Below, piece by piece: positions 26,538 to 35,216 of a DNA stretch of 45,523 nucleotides; within the stretch, counting starts at the first letter, position 1; every line of letters starts with the position of its first letter. The DNA is from an uncultured Allobaculum sp. (GTDB lineage: Bacteria > Bacillota_I > Bacilli_A > Erysipelotrichales > Erysipelotrichaceae). A model generated the notes under the pieces. The model made no database searches and was not told the origin of the DNA. It saw only the letters and a program-made list of their open reading frames with translations. Where the stretch lies: contig CAJTLE010000007.1 in the NCBI GenBank assembly GCA_910577085.1, positions 1-45,523 of the forward strand, in the 5' to 3' direction. Both the position numbers and the translations under genes were made by a program.

Positions 26538-27332
26538 TCAGCCCTCGCACAGACGCAGAAAGTCCACATCATCGAGACTTTCAACGCACAAATCGGGGAA
26601 AATTCTCAACCGTTGGATGTCTTCTTCATGGTGTACACCACTCTGGACAAAGACGGTCTGAACCTTGTTATTATACCCAAGGGCAACGTCAGTTTCCAGA
26701 TTGTCTCCAACTAAAACTGCGTCATCTTTAGAAATACCCGCTTTTTTCAAAGCGTAATCCAGAATCGGACGGTCAGGTTTACCAATTCTTGGACTTGGGG
26801 TTGCGGTTGCGTATTCAAACAGCGCCACAACCGAACCATTGCCGACTTCAAATCCACCTGGTTTGGCCAGGATACGGTCATGGTTGGTGCCAATCAGTTT
26901 TGCTCCATTGAGCAGAAAAGCCAGGGCTTTGGAATACTTGGCATAATCCGCTGTTTTATCGAGCCCGATAAAGACATAATCTGGCTGATCTTCGGTGATT
27001 TCGAAGCCTTCATCCAACAAAGCTTCCTTCATGCCATTCATCCCGATATACCACGCTTTGCGCTTGTTGGGATCCAGACTGGCGGCATAACCGGCAGCTG
27101 CCATGGCCGAATTGACAAAGTGTTCGGGCTTCACGTGATGGTAACCCATGGTCTCCATATGCTTAGTATTTTCTTCTGGGGTGCGCATGGAGTTATTGGT
27201 TAAAAACAGATATGGAATTCCATGTTCAAAGCAGAAATCCACCGCCCGGATTCCGGCTTCAATGGGCTGCGGGCCGCGATACATCGTTCCGTCCAAGTCA
27301 AATAAGACCGTTTTCATTTTCTTTGTTTCCAT
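26538..27332 (-). CDS. HAD-family phosphatase, NagD/YutF type (HAD-IIA)
   Basis: The 264-residue protein has motif I FDLDGT (nucleophile Asp12, Asp14), motif II FLTNNS, the type IIA cap, and the C-terminal VGDNLETDV motif with PDRPILDYAL before it. It should dephosphorylate small cytoplasmic phosphate esters, perhaps as a housecleaning enzyme; substrate unknown. AGGAGAG precedes ATG 27332. It is the first gene of a probable HAD-secG-rnr unit. Confidence 0.88.
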   Translation of the reverse strand: METKKMKTVLFDLDGTMYRGPQPIEAGIRAVDFCFEHGIPYLFLTNNSMRTPEENTKHMETMGYHHVKPEHFVNSAMAAAGYAASLDPNKRKAWYIGMNGMKEALLDEGFEITEDQPDYVFIGLDKTADYAKYSKALAFLLNGAKLIGTNHDRILAKPGGFEVGNGSVVALFEYATATPSPRIGKPDRPILDYALKKAGISKDDAVLVGDNLETDVALGYNNKVQTVFVQSGVHHEEDIQRLRIFPDLCVESLDDVDFLRLCEG

Positions 27333-27523
27333 CTTTTTCTCTCCTGCTGTTTTTCTCTGTTACTGGGGTTGTCCCCGGACAAGGATTGGATCTCTTTTTC
27401 TTTCCTGATCTTCCTTTGTATCGGAGATGTTTCATTTTATTCCTGATTTAAACAATAACAGACCTCATCATTCCTGACTACAATCTGCAGTTTGATCCTT
27501 TCTAAAGGACTTTTCAGTCAAAG

Positions 27524-27546
27524 AAAAAGCACCCATTTCTGGGCAC
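27524..27546 (-). terminator. intrinsic terminator of galK
   Basis: Minus-strand GTGCCCA and TGGGTGC around loop GAAA, then five U residues. Confidence 0.75.
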
Positions 27547-27622
27547 TCATTCTTTTATAGCTGGTTCAACTTGTTTCCCTGAAAAGGCTCGTACGTTTTC
27601 AGATTTTTAGAGGAGGCAGACT

Positions 27623-28897
27623 TTAGAAAATCTGGTAACCGCCGTAAGGACGGATCTGTAAAACGTGGCAGGCACCTTCACCAAATGTGCGGTCCATTTC
27701 CGCGCAATACGCATCAACCAGATCATTTGGAACGAAAGCCTGGATGGTTCCCGCAAACCCACCGCCATGAACACGGTGTGCGCCACGGCCATTTAAGACT
27801 TTTTCACTGAGGAATAAAGCTAAGGATACAGCCTGGTTTTTGAAGTCAGCAGGGCTGTAGATGTTCTGCAGATATTTATAGGAAGAGTTTCCGGAAGCCA
27901 GAATCTGTTTTTCGAATTCTTCCAGATCCTTATTGTTCAAAGCAGCAACGGCTTTTTCGACGCGTTTGTTTTCTTCGAAGACATGCATGGCACGAAGCAA
28001 AGCCCGGTCATTGCCGATGGCTTCACGCAGTTCTGGTAAGCGGAAGTAGAATTCATTTTCGTCTACTTCACGCAGAACGTCTTTACCGAAGAATTCATCC
28101 ACTTCTTTGAGTTCAAATGGAATGTCCGCATAGTCCTGTGTCAGGTCAGCATGGGATGCATGAACGTCGGTGATGCAAAGCGAAGTGTTGAAATCAGAGA
28201 AATCAACATCAACGCGTTCAACGACCGGATTTTCCTTATCCGCAAAGTCGATGTGAATCAGGCCGCCAACGGAGCATGCAGACTGGTCCATCAGACCGCA
28301 TGGTTTGCCAAAAAATACATTTTCGGCATACTGACCGATTTTGGCCAGTTCAACTGGATCGAGTTTTCCATCGTTGTACAGATCGGAGAAGATGTTTCCG
28401 ATCATGACTTCAAATGCGGCGGAAGAAGAAAGTCCACTTCCCTGTAAGACATCACTGGTCATGTAGCCATCAAAGCCGCCGATCTTACCGCCCAGTTCCT
28501 GAATGCGGGCTGCGACGCCACGAATCAGAGCCTGGCTGGTTTCTTTTTCGGCTTCATGGACGCTCAGGTCTGCTAAATCGATGGCTGGAATGTCATAGTC
28601 ATCGGACAGAACTTTGACTACACCATCTTCTCTTGGGGCGACAACCGCGATGATATCGAGGTTGATGCTTGTGGCCATGACTTCACCGCGCTGGTGGTCC
28701 GTGTGGTTGCCAATGACTTCACTTCTGCCAGGAACAGAAATGATGGCAACGTCTTTATCTCCATACAATTCGATAAATTTATCGATTGCTTTTTCATATC
28801 TTGGTTTCTGTGCTTCGGCTAAGTTACCGTAAAGCTTTGTAAGTGCTTCGTCTTGTTTACCTGCAGTAATCGCATTCTTTAATTCACTTGCTAACAT
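27623..28897 (-). CDS. galK: galactokinase
   Basis: The 424-residue GHMP kinase has the galactokinase signature GRSEVIGNHTDH at 57-68, the ATP loop QGSGLSSSAAFEV, and the C-terminal GAHRVHGGGFAGT motif. It phosphorylates galactose at C1 in the Leloir pathway. Ser replaces the usual Thr in GRTE, a mild variation. AAAGGAGATT precedes ATG 28897. The gene is divergent from a LacI-family regulator, with two palindromic operators and a cre-like site between. galT and galE are not in the window. Confidence 0.88.
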   Translation of the reverse strand: MLASELKNAITAGKQDEALTKLYGNLAEAQKPRYEKAIDKFIELYGDKDVAIISVPGRSEVIGNHTDHQRGEVMATSINLDIIAVVAPREDGVVKVLSDDYDIPAIDLADLSVHEAEKETSQALIRGVAARIQELGGKIGGFDGYMTSDVLQGSGLSSSAAFEVMIGNIFSDLYNDGKLDPVELAKIGQYAENVFFGKPCGLMDQSACSVGGLIHIDFADKENPVVERVDVDFSDFNTSLCITDVHASHADLTQDYADIPFELKEVDEFFGKDVLREVDENEFYFRLPELREAIGNDRALLRAMHVFEENKRVEKAVAALNNKDLEEFEKQILASGNSSYKYLQNIYSPADFKNQAVSLALFLSEKVLNGRGAHRVHGGGFAGTIQAFVPNDLVDAYCAEMDRTFGEGACHVLQIRPYGGYQIF

Positions 28898-28915
28898 GTT
28901 GGAATCTCCTTTTTT

Positions 28916-28929
28916 TCGAAACGCTTTCA
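28916..28929 (-). promoter_or_regulatory. cre-like site (CcpA) at the galK transcript start
   Basis: On the minus strand TGAAAGCGTTTCGA matches the catabolite-responsive consensus TGWNANCGNTNWCA at all fixed positions but one, and lies at about +1 to +14 of the predicted transcript, the usual place for roadblock repression by CcpA. Confidence 0.5.
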
Positions 28930-28936
28930 CGTGTAT

Positions 28937-28965
28937 ATTGTATGTGATTTGTCTATAGAGTTCAA
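28937..28965 (-). promoter_or_regulatory. galK promoter
   Basis: Minus strand TTGAAC (28960-28965), 17-base spacer, TACAAT (28937-28942). Transcript start expected near 28930. Confidence 0.75.
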
Positions 28966-28967
28966 TT

Positions 28968-29011
28968 GTTTTAGTAAAAATTTTCAGTTAAACAAATATT
29001 TTTACTAAAAC
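28968..29011. promoter_or_regulatory. pair of palindromic LacI-family operators
   Basis: TTTTAGTAAAA is itself a palindrome about a central base and occurs twice (centres 28974 and 29005), the second copy inverted. Together they form a 14-base perfect inverted repeat. The centres are 31 bases apart, about three helical turns, which suits a regulator binding both. They sit just upstream of the galK -35 box and between the two divergent genes. Confidence 0.7.
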
Positions 29012-29087
29012 TTACGAAGAAATTTTACTCCAACTCTTTCGCTTTGCAACCTTTTATGTAAAATTTAAACAGTAAAGGAATGAAATA

Positions 29088-30101
29088 ATGGCTACTTTAA
29101 AAGACGTCGCAAACCTCGCCGGTGTTTCGAGTGCGAGTGTTTCGCGAATATTGAACAATGACCTGACCCTCAGCGTTCCTCAGTCCACCCGGGACAAGGT
29201 TCTGGAAGCTGCTGAAACACTAGGTTATGTAAAAAAGAAAAAGAAAACTTCCGTTTCGAGTATGTTAGTGGGCATTGTGCAGTGGATGTCCGCCGAAGAC
29301 GAAGCAAAAGACCCGTATTATCTCTCCATCCGTCAAGGTGTAGAGAATTATTGCTTCCACCACAAAATTTCAACACTGCGCTGCTTTGCTTCCGAAATGG
29401 AGCTGGCCCGCAAACTCGAAAAAGTGGATGGACTGGTTTGCATTGGTAAGTTCTCCGATGAAGCCCGCGACAAGATGGCAGAGATCTGCAAGAATATCAT
29501 TTTCCTCGATATGAAGCTCGATCCAATTTCCAACTGCTTCATCGTTCCCGATTTTCGCGGGGCCCTGAAACTGGTCACCGATTATCTGGCCGCTGAAGGC
29601 CATACCAAAGTCGGCTACCTTGGCGGGATTGAACGTGTGGATGACTCTGTGTATCCGGATGATCGTCTGAAGTATTTCAAACGATTCATGAGCGAGAGCG
29701 GAATTCAGAGTGACCCATGGATTTTCCAGGAGCAGTTTACAAGAGAAGCCGGCTACTCCATGATGAAACAGATTCTGTCCATGTCCGAACGTCCAACCGC
29801 AGTTTTTGCGGCCAGTGACCCGATTGCGATCGGTGCCCTGCGCGCTTTGCATGAGGCTAACGTCAAGATCCCGGAAGAGATGTCGATTATCGGCTTCGAC
29901 AATATTGATGAAGCCAATTACACCTTCCCGCCGCTGACCACCGTATTTGTGCCAACCTATGAAATTGGCTCGACCGGCATGCGGATGCTTCATGATGCCT
30001 GGAAACGCAATGAAAACCTGCAGCCGATGAAAATCGTTCTGCCCTGCTACATCATCAACCGCCAGACAACCCGGACTTTACCGGATGCGATTGAAATCTA
30101 G
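29088..30101 (+). CDS. LacI-family transcriptional regulator, probable GalR
   Basis: The 337-residue protein starts with a LacI-type helix-turn-helix (TLKDVANLAGVSSASVSRILNN) and hinge, then a periplasmic-binding-like sugar domain (about 60-330) with FAASDPIAIGALRALHE and the FDNIDEA motif. AAAGGAATGAAATA precedes the ATG. By position and divergent orientation it should control galK, and probably itself, through the TTTTAGTAAAA pair, with galactose as inducer by inference. A plus-strand promoter was not clearly resolved. Confidence 0.85.
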   Translation: MATLKDVANLAGVSSASVSRILNNDLTLSVPQSTRDKVLEAAETLGYVKKKKKTSVSSMLVGIVQWMSAEDEAKDPYYLSIRQGVENYCFHHKISTLRCFASEMELARKLEKVDGLVCIGKFSDEARDKMAEICKNIIFLDMKLDPISNCFIVPDFRGALKLVTDYLAAEGHTKVGYLGGIERVDDSVYPDDRLKYFKRFMSESGIQSDPWIFQEQFTREAGYSMMKQILSMSERPTAVFAASDPIAIGALRALHEANVKIPEEMSIIGFDNIDEANYTFPPLTTVFVPTYEIGSTGMRMLHDAWKRNENLQPMKIVLPCYIINRQTTRTLPDAIEI

Positions 30102-30162
30102 CTGGATTTCCCTTTTCTAAGAAAACCAGCATTGACTAACAGACATTCAAATCTGCCAACAT

Positions 30163-30192
30163 GCTCAGCCCTTATCACGGCTGGGCTTTTTT
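30163..30192 (+). terminator. intrinsic terminator of the galK-linked regulator
   Basis: GCTCAGCC and GGCTGGGC arms with an eight-base loop, then six T residues. Confidence 0.85.
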
Positions 30193-30380
30193 GCCTGGTC
30201 TGCCCTTTCAGTCTGATCTGAGGCCAGCGAGACAGGAGACATGACAAAGATCTGTCAGCCCAAAAAGGACTGTCCCCATCAGGGTCTGCAGATCCACGGA
30301 TTTCTTCTGATTGTCACCAAGATCCAGACTAGCTCCAGTCTGACCATTCAAAGGGCAGGTCATTTTTCCAGCCAGAGACG

Positions 30381-30414
30381 AAAAAAACCAACAGCCATGA
30401 AGACTGCTGGTTTT
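30381..30414 (-). terminator. intrinsic terminator of nusG
   Basis: Minus-strand CCAGCAG and CTGTTGG arms with one G-U pair, then seven U residues. It lies 18 bases after the nusG stop. Confidence 0.85.
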
Positions 30415-30431
30415 GATGTTTCGGTTTCAGT

Positions 30432-30986
30432 TTATTCTTCGACTTTTTTCAGATCAGCAAAGTCGATCTGAGTTTCGTTTTCCTTACCGAGCATGTAAAC
30501 AGGAACGGTTGCTTTCTTGTTTTCTTTATCGATGGCAAGAACAGGCAGAACGTTTCCTTTGAGTGTACCGCTGATGACTTCTACTTTGTCACCTGGTTCA
30601 AAGTCGATGTTAACAACTTCTGGGCCTTTGCCGAGGCGGGACAGAACAGCGTCGATTTCTTCCTGAGCAACTGGGAATGGTTTCGCACCTTTACCACTGG
30701 ATCCGATAAATCCAGTTACACCTGGTGTGTTGCGGACAATGTACCAGGCTTCGTCAGTCATGCGCATCTGGACAAGAATATAACCGGAGAAGAGATTATG
30801 GGTTTTCTTAATTTCTTTACCGTTCTTGAATTCTGTTTCAGTTTCTTCGGCAACAACTACCTGGAACAGGGAATCTTCCAGACCCATGGTCTTGATTCGT
30901 TTTTCAAGGTTTTCTTTAACACGGTTTTCCTGACCTGCATACGTGTTCACGACATACCAATTGATATTTTCGTCGTCTTTACTCAT
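30432..30986 (-). CDS. nusG: transcription termination/antitermination factor NusG
   Basis: The 184-residue protein has the NGN domain (WYVVNTYAGQENRVKENLEKRI, then the LFSGYILVQM and RNTPGVTGFIG strands) and a C-terminal KOW domain (GDKVEVISGTLKGN). It binds RNA polymerase and couples it to ribosomes or Rho. AAAGGAGATG precedes ATG 30986. Unlike most Gram-positive bacteria, it does not directly follow secE: a 419-base gap with a terminator separates them, so nusG probably has its own promoter. Confidence 0.95.
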   Translation of the reverse strand: MSKDDENINWYVVNTYAGQENRVKENLEKRIKTMGLEDSLFQVVVAEETETEFKNGKEIKKTHNLFSGYILVQMRMTDEAWYIVRNTPGVTGFIGSSGKGAKPFPVAQEEIDAVLSRLGKGPEVVNIDFEPGDKVEVISGTLKGNVLPVLAIDKENKKATVPVYMLGKENETQIDFADLKKVEE

Positions 30987-31405
30987 AGTGTGCATCTCCT
31001 TTAATTTCCATTATGAAGTGATTTTCACCTTACCCGGTTTTCATTCTTTATGTCGTTTGTCGCTTCCTCATTCAGCCTTCTCGTACAGATCCAGTACAAA
31101 CTCTATATAGACCAAAGAGCTGAACAGCCGATTTATGACATTGAATGCCATTGAATATTCAAAGAATGCCCTGGTGCCTGCCAGTAAGGTAAGGTTCCGT
31201 CTTCAAAAGCTTACATCATTTCAGGGGATATGGCATCCGGTTGGGCTTGAATAAATACTGGAGATCGGCCAGGAAGCAGACTGAAGTGAACATGGGCAGA
31301 TGTTCGGGCAAAGAAAAAACATGGAATCCTCTGCTTTTGTACAGAATTTGATTCCATGCGTTTCTTTCAGTCCCATTTTGGACCAGCCCTGAGGCAAGTC
31401 TTTGA
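30987..31405. other. gene-free gap between secE and nusG
   Basis: Contains a strong terminator for rpmG-secE (31314-31358). The rest should hold the nusG promoter. Possible boxes around 31090-31180 were not convincing. No supportable gene. Confidence 0.5.
31314..31358 (-). terminator. intrinsic terminator of rpmG-secE
   Basis: CATGGAATC and its perfect complement with an inner TCTG/CAGA stem, then six U residues on the minus strand. Confidence 0.85.
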
Positions 31406-31606
31406 TTAAAGGGATACGATCCAGCTAACCAGTGCAGATGCAGCGGCTTCGCAGATGAAGAAGTACAGGCCAAAAAGCAATGTAAATACAATGACAAGAC
31501 CCGAACTCTGCATGAGTCCCTTAAAAGACGGCCAGCGAACTTTTTTCAGCTCTGCCCAGACGGCTTTTGGAGCGTAAGTAGGCTCCTGGAGTAAGTTATC
31601 TTCCAT
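31406..31606 (-). CDS. secE: preprotein translocase subunit SecE
   Basis: The 66-residue protein has the conserved ELKKVRWPS segment before a single C-terminal membrane helix (about 38-60), the short one-helix Gram-positive form. It is an essential part of the SecYEG channel. AAAAGG precedes the ATG, and rpmG lies 17 bases upstream. Confidence 0.93.
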   Translation of the reverse strand: MEDNLLQEPTYAPKAVWAELKKVRWPSFKGLMQSSGLVIVFTLLFGLYFFICEAAASALVSWIVSL

Positions 31607-31623
31607 TTTAAAATCCTTTTCTA

Positions 31624-31773
31624 CTACTTTGATTCTTTATGCAAAGTATGCTTATTGCATTTTGGGCAGTACTTTTTAATTTCAAGGCGTCCAGTCTGGT
31701 TTTTCTTATTCTTCTCAGTCGTATAGTTGCGGGAGAAGCATTCAGTGCAGACTAAAGTAATCTTATCAGCCAT
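31624..31773 (-). CDS. rpmG: 50S ribosomal protein L33
   Basis: The 49-residue protein has the L33 pattern with both zinc-binding pairs, CTEC near the start and CPKC near the end, so it is the zinc-containing form. AAAGGGGG precedes ATG 31773; an upstream in-frame start would add 18 residues unlike the family. It precedes secE as in Bacillus. Confidence 0.93.
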   Translation of the reverse strand: MADKITLVCTECFSRNYTTEKNKKNQTGRLEIKKYCPKCNKHTLHKESK

Positions 31774-31823
31774 TTTCAGGCCCCCTTTGCAAGTACAAAA
31801 TATAACATTCTGTGCGCGCACTG

Positions 31824-32504
31824 TCAAACTGCGCTCAGTTTGCTCAGACCTTTAGGATACCCGGTATCTACAGCAAGATAAGGCTGCGGCGGGTTTTGCC
31901 GCTGTCTGCGGTTTCGCTCCACGTTTCCCCAGACTTTGGCTGCCTTATCAAAGGTTTTCGCCACTCTTGTCAATGGGATTTCCAGATGGCTGGCAATCTC
32001 CCGATACGTATATCCTTCCAGACAGAGGTGAAGAACATCGTTTTCATAAGGCAAAAGATGTGGTTCTACCTGTTCGAGAACCTGCTGGCAGGTCATTTTC
32101 ATCAGCAGGGTTTCTTCAAGATGATGTTCCTCAATGGCATCTTCCTGCATTCGATATCCTTTATAGGATCGTATGAGAAGTTTGTCATAGGGAACTCTCA
32201 GTTCTCTTGGCACCTTGCGCTGGTTGGTTTGCCGGCGGTAGATATCAATGACTTTGCGGCGCAGAATGGTTTGATAGTGCGTTTTAAAACAGGCTTCCAT
32301 GCCTTCACGATAGTAGGTCAGAGTCTGCTGCAGGCACGAGTACGCTTCACACTCGAATTCCTGATAGGTCATCATCTTCGTGCAGTACTGGAAGTAAATA
32401 TAGTGAGTCGGCCCGCTGAGCTCTTTGAACAACAGCTCAAAGGCTTCCTCGTCCATGAGTCTGGTCAGATAGACCAGTTCATTGATGTTCACTTCTTCTG
32501 TCAT
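31824..32504 (-). CDS. SigH-like RNA polymerase sigma factor
   Basis: The 226-residue protein has sigma-70 region 2 features (YQEFECEAYSCLQQTLTYYR..., KVIDIYRRQTNQRK) and a C-terminal region 4 helix-turn-helix (YTYREIASHLEIPLTRVAKTFDKA). Its position between rlmB and rpmG is exactly that of sigH in Bacillus, where yacP lies between rlmB and sigH; here yacP is missing. In non-sporulating relatives such factors (ComX / SigH group) control competence or stress genes; the role here is inferred. GAGGAG precedes the ATG. Confidence 0.8.
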   Translation of the reverse strand: MTEEVNINELVYLTRLMDEEAFELLFKELSGPTHYIYFQYCTKMMTYQEFECEAYSCLQQTLTYYREGMEACFKTHYQTILRRKVIDIYRRQTNQRKVPRELRVPYDKLLIRSYKGYRMQEDAIEEHHLEETLLMKMTCQQVLEQVEPHLLPYENDVLHLCLEGYTYREIASHLEIPLTRVAKTFDKAAKVWGNVERNRRQRQNPPQPYLAVDTGYPKGLSKLSAV

Positions 32505-32559
32505 GGTCTTGACTCCTCAAAAGTGACCGAACATCGATACCCAGGAGCTCGTTTGTTCT

Positions 32560-32660
32560 GGAAGATATCCTCCAAGGATCCTTTCCCAAATATCCATCGA
32601 GATATCCTTTCAGATATTCTTTTCAGATCCTCTTTGATCCTTCAGAATCGAGATCCTGTA
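32560..32660. repeat. degenerate GATATCC/GATCC direct repeats
   Basis: Words GATATCCT, GATATTCTTTTCA and GATCCTTT recur at about 10-13 base spacing in the 197-base spacer between the sigma factor gene and rlmB, the place where yacP stands in Bacillus. Non-coding. Confidence 0.5.
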
Positions 32661-32701
32661 CAGATTCAGATTGTTTCCATTCCTGATGGATTTTTGAATT
32701 T

Positions 32702-33466
32702 TCAGCCTTTGTGGTTGTGGGCTTCATTTGCCTCTCTGGCTGCCTGAGCTTCATACATGAGAATGCCCGCTGCAACCGAAGCATTCAAAGACTGAACTTC
32801 GCCGCGCATTGGAATGTGGACTTTGAAGTCGCAGGCGTCCTTGACACTCTTGGACATTCCCTTGCCTTCATTGCCAATGACCAGAACCAGTTTGCGATCA
32901 TAAAGACCTTTACGGTAGTCAACAGACGATTCATCAAAGTCGCTGCCCCCAACCCAATAGCCATGATCTTTCAGCTTGCGAAGTGCGCCTGCAAGGCTGG
33001 AAACCGATGCGACCGGAACCGAATAGGCGGCACCGGCAGAAGTCTTAACCGCTGCTGGCGTCAGGCCGGCCCCTTTGTGCTTGCACAAAATAACGCCATC
33101 GGCTCCCGAAGCATCAGCACTTCGTAAAATAGCTCCGACATTGTGTGGATCCTGAATTTCATCAAGGGCCACGATCAATGGCAGTCTTCCGGTTTTCTTT
33201 TCTTTGGCATTTACAGCTTCAATCAGCTCATCAAGACTAAGCATGGGCAGATCTTTGACTCTGGCAGCAATGCCCTGATGGACGCCCTGATCGGTCATTT
33301 TGTCCATCTCTTTTTTCGAGACGGTCTTGAGACGGACGTTTTTTGGCAGAGTACTCAAAATCTTTTCAATCCGTTTGTCTCTGGCGCCATTTTGCACGTA
33401 GAGATCGAGAATCTGATCCGGGCTGTCTTTCAGGGTTTCAAAAACATTTTTTCCGTAAACGATCAT
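32702..33466 (-). CDS. rlmB: 23S rRNA 2'-O-methyltransferase RlmB (SpoU/TrmH family)
   Basis: The 254-residue protein has a short N-terminal substrate-binding domain and a SPOUT knot domain with the three motifs DEIQDPHNVGAILRSADASG, LVIGNEGKGMS and IPMRGEVQSLNASVAAGI. It methylates a G in 23S rRNA domain V (G2251 in E. coli numbering). The start overlaps the mrnC stop by four bases (ATGA), so translation is coupled. Confidence 0.92.
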   Translation of the reverse strand: MIVYGKNVFETLKDSPDQILDLYVQNGARDKRIEKILSTLPKNVRLKTVSKKEMDKMTDQGVHQGIAARVKDLPMLSLDELIEAVNAKEKKTGRLPLIVALDEIQDPHNVGAILRSADASGADGVILCKHKGAGLTPAAVKTSAGAAYSVPVASVSSLAGALRKLKDHGYWVGGSDFDESSVDYRKGLYDRKLVLVIGNEGKGMSKSVKDACDFKVHIPMRGEVQSLNASVAAGILMYEAQAAREANEAHNHKG

Positions 33467-33849
33467 AACTGCTCTCCAATCTCCATGCAGACCTCCAGAA
33501 GCTCTTCCATGCGCTCCTTGTGATCATACAGATACAGGTAGCCAAACAAAGCTTCCAGGGCTGTGGCTTTCAGGTATGTCTTTAAATCTGAATTTTTGGC
33601 AACGCTTTTGACATGCGCATTGCGCCCGCGGCGGACGATTTCCCGCTCATCTTCATTGAGCAGGTCTTTTTCAATCAGCTGGTCAAGCACAAAGGCCTGT
33701 CCGGCAGCGCTGCAAAGCTTGGCGTTCTGTTTCTGGAGCAGATCCGCTTTGCGCGTCCCTCTGTCCAGAATATGCTTACGTGCTTTGACGGAATAAAGCG
33801 CGTCTCCCATCCACGCCAGCGTGACGGGATTTTCCATAACAATTTCCAT
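33463..33849 (-). CDS. mrnC: Mini-ribonuclease III
   Basis: The 128-residue protein is an RNase III catalytic domain without the double-stranded RNA binding domain; NPVTLAWMGDALYSVKARKHIL carries the family's catalytic acidic residue. It matures the ends of 23S rRNA in Bacillus. Its ATG shares one base with the cysS stop (TAATG), so translation is coupled. Order cysS-mrnC-rlmB is conserved. Confidence 0.92.
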   Translation of the reverse strand: MEIVMENPVTLAWMGDALYSVKARKHILDRGTRKADLLQKQNAKLCSAAGQAFVLDQLIEKDLLNEDEREIVRRGRNAHVKSVAKNSDLKTYLKATALEALFGYLYLYDHKERMEELLEVCMEIGEQL

Positions 33850-35198
33850 TAAACAAGACCTAATTTCATCAAGCTGGCCCGGCATTCATCGGCTTTGGCA
33901 AAGTCTTTGTTGCGGACCGCATCTTTCCAATCGCGATACAGCTGTTTCTGTTCTTCGGTTGGAGGCGTGATGCCAAGGTCAATGCCCAGAACGGAAAGCA
34001 TGCCGGTTACGGATGCATACAGTTCATTGAGCAGGGTGTAATCCAGATCCCGTTTGCGTAAAGACTGGTTGAGTTCCTTGACGGTTGCCTGAAGAGCACT
34101 GATCGCGTTTGGGGTATTTAAATCATCTTCCATTGCATCCATAAATGTCTTCCAGGAAGCCTCATCTTTTTTCGATTCGGGGTTATACTGGTCAGCCAGG
34201 CATAACTGGAACAGGGCCTGACGGAGTGGTTTTTCAATTTTGCCAAGTTCTTTTACCGCGTTTTCCATAACGGTCTGGGAAATGGTTAATGGTGCCCGAT
34301 AATGGGTCGAAACCATCATCCAGCGGCAGGCAGGACCACCAAATTCATCAATCAGATCTTTGGCCAGAATGACGTTGCCAAGTGACTTGGACATTTTGAC
34401 TTTGTCTTTGCCGACATTGATCATGCCGTTGTGAACCCAGGTGTTGGCCAGTTTTGTGCCGTTGGCCATTTCGGACTGGGCGATTTCATTTTCATGGTGC
34501 GGGAACTTCAGATCCAGACCACCACCATGAATATCGATCAATGGCTTTTTGAAGACATCCTGAATCATGACCACACATTCAGTGTGCCAGCCTGGACGGC
34601 CTTTGCCCCATGGTGAATCCCACTGAATGCCTTTGTCAGTCTTTTTCCAGAGGGTGAAATCCAGAGGATTTTCTTTTTTCTCGTTTTCATCAATCCGGGC
34701 ACCGACCAGTAAGTCATCAACTTTCTGATGAGAGAGTTCACCATATTTTTTATCGGCATTGACACGGAAATAGACGTCGTTGTCTTTAACGTAGGCTGCT
34801 CCGCTTTGAACCAGACCGTCAATGAAGTTGATAATCTTGTCCATGGTTTCGGTTACACGCGGGGTGTAATCCGGGTTTTTAGCGCCAAGAAGCCGGCGGA
34901 CTTCTTTATAGGCATCGATATAACGGTCAGTAATTTCTTTTTCTGTTTTGTTTTCTTCGATGGCTTTGGCGATGATCTTGTCATCGACATCCGTATAGTT
35001 GGAGGCATAGGTGACATCATAACCTGCAGCTTCTAACGTGCGGTAAAGCGTATCGAAAACAATAATGGGCCGGGCATTTCCGATATGAGGATCGTTATAA
35101 ACAGTTGGCCCGCACACGTACATCGAAACCTTATTGTCCGCTTCCATCGGTTTAAAGTCTTCGATTTCCTGTGTATAGCTGTTATAGAGCTTCATCAT
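33849..35198 (-). CDS. cysS: cysteinyl-tRNA synthetase
   Basis: The 449-residue class I synthetase shows the zinc/HIGH region YVCGPTVYNDPHIGNARP, the WHTECVVMI and GGGLDLKFPHHENEIAQSE zinc-ligand segments, and KMSKSLGN. AGGAGA stands before the paired ATGs near 35198. A hairpin with a U-tract ends 18 bases upstream of the start, and only 86 bases separate it from the preceding gene, so there is no room for a cysteine T-box; expression probably relies on readthrough from the upstream genes. Confidence 0.95.
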   Translation of the reverse strand: MMKLYNSYTQEIEDFKPMEADNKVSMYVCGPTVYNDPHIGNARPIIVFDTLYRTLEAAGYDVTYASNYTDVDDKIIAKAIEENKTEKEITDRYIDAYKEVRRLLGAKNPDYTPRVTETMDKIINFIDGLVQSGAAYVKDNDVYFRVNADKKYGELSHQKVDDLLVGARIDENEKKENPLDFTLWKKTDKGIQWDSPWGKGRPGWHTECVVMIQDVFKKPLIDIHGGGLDLKFPHHENEIAQSEMANGTKLANTWVHNGMINVGKDKVKMSKSLGNVILAKDLIDEFGGPACRWMMVSTHYRAPLTISQTVMENAVKELGKIEKPLRQALFQLCLADQYNPESKKDEASWKTFMDAMEDDLNTPNAISALQATVKELNQSLRKRDLDYTLLNELYASVTGMLSVLGIDLGITPPTEEQKQLYRDWKDAVRNKDFAKADECRASLMKLGLV

Positions 35199-35216
35199 TC
35201 TAATTCTCCTAAGTGT

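Noticed and set aside
31812..32747. 311-codon plus-strand frame opposite the sigma factor
   Set aside because: Antisense to sigma factor, spacer and rlmB, with no start signal or domain; the minus-strand genes are clearly real.
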